Source: Purpureocillium takamizusanense
Lineage: Eukaryota; Ascomycota; Sordariomycetes; Hypocreales; Ophiocordycipitaceae
DNA: 64,000 nucleotides
Direction of reading: 5' to 3'
Assembly: GCF_022605165.1 (NCBI RefSeq)
Contig: NC_063072.1
Location: forward strand, 1,674,001-1,738,000
A program made the translations under genes and the position numbers. Below the pieces are notes generated by a model. The model saw only the letters and a list, made by a program, of their open reading frames with translations. It was not told the DNA's origin and did not search any database. How positions within the stretch are numbered: the first letter of the stretch is position 1; the number at the start of each line of letters is the position of its first letter. Below, in pieces: positions 60,901-64,000 of this stretch.

Positions 60901-63900
60901 GGGCTGGCAGGCGAGCGAGACGGCTGTTGGGAAAGGAAAGGGTCGAGAATTTCGTCATAAGTGTTAGGAACGGTGGCGGCGGTTGCTCGTGTGGCCCAGC
61001 GCCACCTCCGCAAGGGACTGCAGTGTTAGACCGGAGTGAGAAACAAAATGTCATACAAGGCCCTGCTGGTCCTGGGGGCGTATGATCTGGCATGGGGACC
61101 AACCTGACGCAACCGGCCGACCGGCCGGCAGTGACCGATGTTGCAGGCCACGAAATTGCTCCTCGTTCGATGAACCTGGACGACAACGATGGGACATGTT
61201 GGCTTTCGGAGAGGACCCATTGACGGGGTCCATGTTACCAGTTCTCTGGGAGAAGCTCCTGCTGGTGGCGTTGCTACAGAGTCACTAGTAGTCGTGTTGG
61301 TCTCGCCAAAAGCCTTCTCTCTGGGGCCAACTGAACCATAGCTGGTCCCAGGACGGTGGTTCTTCCGGGAGCAATCAAAGAAAACGCTGCAGTCCAACTG
61401 CCGATGGACGTCAGTGGCCAAGAGAGAACCAGGTGACCGGGTCCCAGGTGGGACTTTCCGCGACTTGTCGCAGTTGGCCCGGCTGGCCGGAAAGAGGCTT
61501 GCACGAGTCGTTGAAGTACTGGCCTTTTCCCCCTTCGAAACGCAGTGGCCACGTTGACTGAGGCTGTGCCAGAGGAAGAGGGTATTTCAGGTCTTGAGCT
61601 GGCGGCGTCTGACAAGGAGGTGCCGTCTCGATGTAACAAGAAGCCCCGGCTTTTGTTGAATATGTTGTGAGAGGCTTTTGACACAAGGGCGCGGTAGGAC
61701 AAATACGACCACAGAGACGGCAGCGGCCACCCGGCTATCGAGCGATCCCCCTAGTGCCGTTTCTATGAATCGAGTACGTAGACATCGTGTGCGTACGAGG
61801 TGGCCAGGCGGGTATATGTGCATAGGTGTACGCGGGAAGGATGCGTTTGCTTTCGCCGAGATTGCCGCTTCGACTCAGTCGTGCCGTCTGCATGTTGATG
61901 CATGATTGTCCAGCTGCTTCTAGCGTACTTTACAGAGGACAGGAGCATGGAGTTGTGCTTGACGAACATGGCTGTACAAGCAGCAATGGAACAGTTCACG
62001 CCTTGGCTTGGCGAGCAAGCAGACTGCCATGCGATGAGCCGCTTTGCATGATGCCGGGTCGTGACACAAGCTGCACGTACCAGGCCGGAGTCAGATGGAG
62101 TATCAGAGGCGAACAAGAGGAGCCCCCTTCCCGTGTCGTGCTCGGTACGGTAATGCCGGTTCGCCGGCATAAGAGCACAGGATGCCGGGGTGGCGAAGAA
62201 TTGCCCGACGAGGAAGGCGAATTGCCTTGGTTGGTAGCTCTCGATAATGTCCAAATCGGGCGCTGACACTCTCGTGAGCAGCTTCTGCGGAACACAAGCG
62301 TTCTGATACGCCAAGCAGCAGGCCGTGTGATTGCGCCTTGAGGCGGCGAGGCTGGATGGCAGGCTGTAGTGGTGGCAACGTGCGCTCGAAGGAAGGGGTG
62401 GCTGAGGGCAATGGCTCTTGGTCGCGCTCGTGTGGACGCAGTCCGCCCATCGAGTTCATCTCAGGCGAGGCAAGGTGGTGTGAGCATTGCAAAGATGGCG
62501 CGAAGTTGCATTCTCGTGCCCCGCCCCATCGTCGAGGGCGTCAAACGCTTGCAAGTGACGGGAGGCACGGCTCGTTCCTCGGGAGGGGTGGCTTCGGATG
62601 GTGGAGTTTCCCGTCCGGCCCTGGCCAGGCCACCGCAACACACGGACATGAAAGGGCGAGTGCAGGCGCACGACGGCACGAGTAGACCGCAGTAGCAGCC
62701 GGAGGTCAGAAATGATGTGATGAAACCCTTCTCTGCACGCACGCACGGACGAAGGCGCAAGTGGGCGCCGTCCAACCGCCAAGTTGTTCTTCCTGCCTCA
62801 TGTTGCCGGGGTCCCGAAACCTGGTTGGTGAGTTCCAACCCGGTCGTCATCGTGGGCCGGCTCGCAAGTGCTCGTTGACATACGTTGAGGTGGAGGAGGA
62901 GGGGTTAGGGCAGGGCACCGATCAGCGCCTGGCTTGTGCGGAGGCCCCCTGTTCGTCGTGACGCGATGACGACCCTGCCCGCGATTGGCTTCGGGCAGAC
63001 GATGGACGCCGACCAAATCACGGCGACCCCAGGGCTCTCCGAGCGTTCGCTGTCGTCGCCGGCTGTGTTCTCCGCATCTGGCTGCAAGCTCTCTTTCGTG
63101 TTGGGGTCGTCGGAGCCGGCAGGCAGACGGACGAGACGTTCGCTGCTGCCCGCAGCCACAAGCGAGCCAGAGGGAGTGGACGGCCAAGCGACGGACGGAC
63201 AGGCAAGACGCGGGCGGCATCACTAGCGCAGGAGGAGCGTCTGGGGAAAAAGGACGCCAGGCAGACAGGCAGGAAGGCAAGACAAGGGTCGGTCCACTCC
63301 CGTCCGCTTCGAGAGTGCGGGGGAGTCAGTCGTGCAGAGGTGAGATTATGACAGGTCATACCCCCCATTCATGCGTGGTTGAGGAGAAGGCTGCCTGTCA
63401 TCCTAGCCCACGCTGTTGTCCGCACGCACGAACCCTGGATGGAGGCGGAGATGGATGGCGTCTTTGTCTGGCACAGGGAATTGTTTGTCGTGCAGCGAGA
63501 TTGGTGCCGGCGACCCTGTCTGTCCGTCTGCCCGCCCTGGTGCCTGTGAGTAGTACGTTGATTGTACGTAACGGCCGGGGTCAGTCAGGGTCATGCCAGT
63601 GCAGCAGCGGCTCGGCGGGCGCTGCGAGTGCGGACAACAAGCATCCATCTGACGTTTGATGAGAGGTGGTTTTGGCGCCTCGTCAGCCGCCCCTTGGCGC
63701 ACAATCGTTGGCCCTTGGATGGCCTGCCGCGTCGGCCGTCCATTCAGTGCGTTGGAATTGCTCCAGGATATAGCTGCACGCCCTCGGAGCCGGTTGTGCC
63801 GACTTTGTCGTTGCTGCTTCGTCCATCTGCGTCACGCCGCCACGACGACCCCGGTCCAGTCCAGCCCGAATGGAACAAGCGGCCTGACAGAGCACACAGT

Positions 63901-64000
63901 CATCAGATTATCACAGACTGGCGTCTGGGGAAGTTGGGGGTTGTTGCTCCACAGTCTGCCGCTGGCGTCCGCCCCGTTCCCGTGATCGTATTCCGATGCA
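57916..64000. other. Gene-poor right end of the window
   Basis: About 6 kb with no supportable gene. Simple tracts include CCCTG repeats at about 59310-59333, GTGAGTGAGTGAACG-type repeats at 59569-59608 and (CA)n at 59851-59865. The CTACTAA palindrome recurs at 58968-58982. Open frames up to about 250 codons on both strands show no domain, signal peptide or fungal splice pattern. A gene running off the right edge cannot be excluded. Confidence 0.5.
58968..58982. repeat. Third copy of the CTACTAA/TTAGTAG palindrome
   Basis: CTACTAA, one C, TTAGTAG. It has the same core as the palindromes at 26081-26106 and 50740-50760, but without the flanking GGTACC extension. Confidence 0.8.

Noticed and set aside
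61763..62314. 183-codon minus-strand frame near the right end
   Set aside because: No domain, no signal peptide, no promoter or splice evidence, and competing frames of similar length exist on the other strand.

Overview
This window is nuclear DNA of a filamentous ascomycete, most likely a Sordariomycete and perhaps Hypocreales. The evidence is short (47-106 bp) GT-AG introns with gctaac/gctgac-type branch sites, GC-rich third codon positions, CT-rich leaders before start codons, and gene families typical of Pezizomycotina (group X hybrid histidine kinase, fungal UDP-galactopyranose mutase, ankyrin-DIL protein, BYS1-like antigen). The order-level assignment is inference; no rRNA or other marker locus is present.

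Layout. 0-5.4 kb: mostly non-coding, with one TATA-driven candidate for a secreted-protein gene at 724-1297 that carries a frameshift in a run of four G. 5.4-7.4 kb (+): six-exon UDP-galactopyranose mutase. 10.5-18.3 kb (+): a giant hybrid histidine kinase of about 2566 residues, with an additional C-terminal exon. 18.3-28.4 kb: long gene-poor stretch ending in a pyrimidine-rich leader. 28.4-30.0 kb (+): an isolated Pro/Gln-rich, probably nuclear protein of unknown function. 30-38.4 kb: a microsatellite-rich gene desert. 38.4-41.4 kb (-): TBC-domain Rab-GAP. 47.5-50.2 kb (-): ankyrin + DIL domain protein. 51.1-52.3 kb (-): allantoicase. 53.9-54.8 kb (+): cytochrome b561-type membrane protein, divergent from allantoicase. 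57.2-57.8 kb (-): BYS1-like secreted protein interrupted by one in-frame TGA where the family normally has Trp. 57.9-64 kb: no gene seen.

The genes are unrelated housekeeping, signalling and trafficking genes rather than a pathway cluster. No biosynthetic cluster, intact transposon, virus, CRISPR array or tRNA was found. The clearest regulatory logic is upstream of allantoicase: an exact TCGG-N6-CCGA purine-activator (UaY/PCO1-type) site plus two close GATA sites, matching induction by purine catabolites and nitrogen repression. Also notable are recurring short palindromes with core CTACTAA-n-TTAGTAG and clusters of GGTACCT/TACCTAGGTA micro-repeats across the gene-poor stretches. I did not see a convincing novel multi-gene system.
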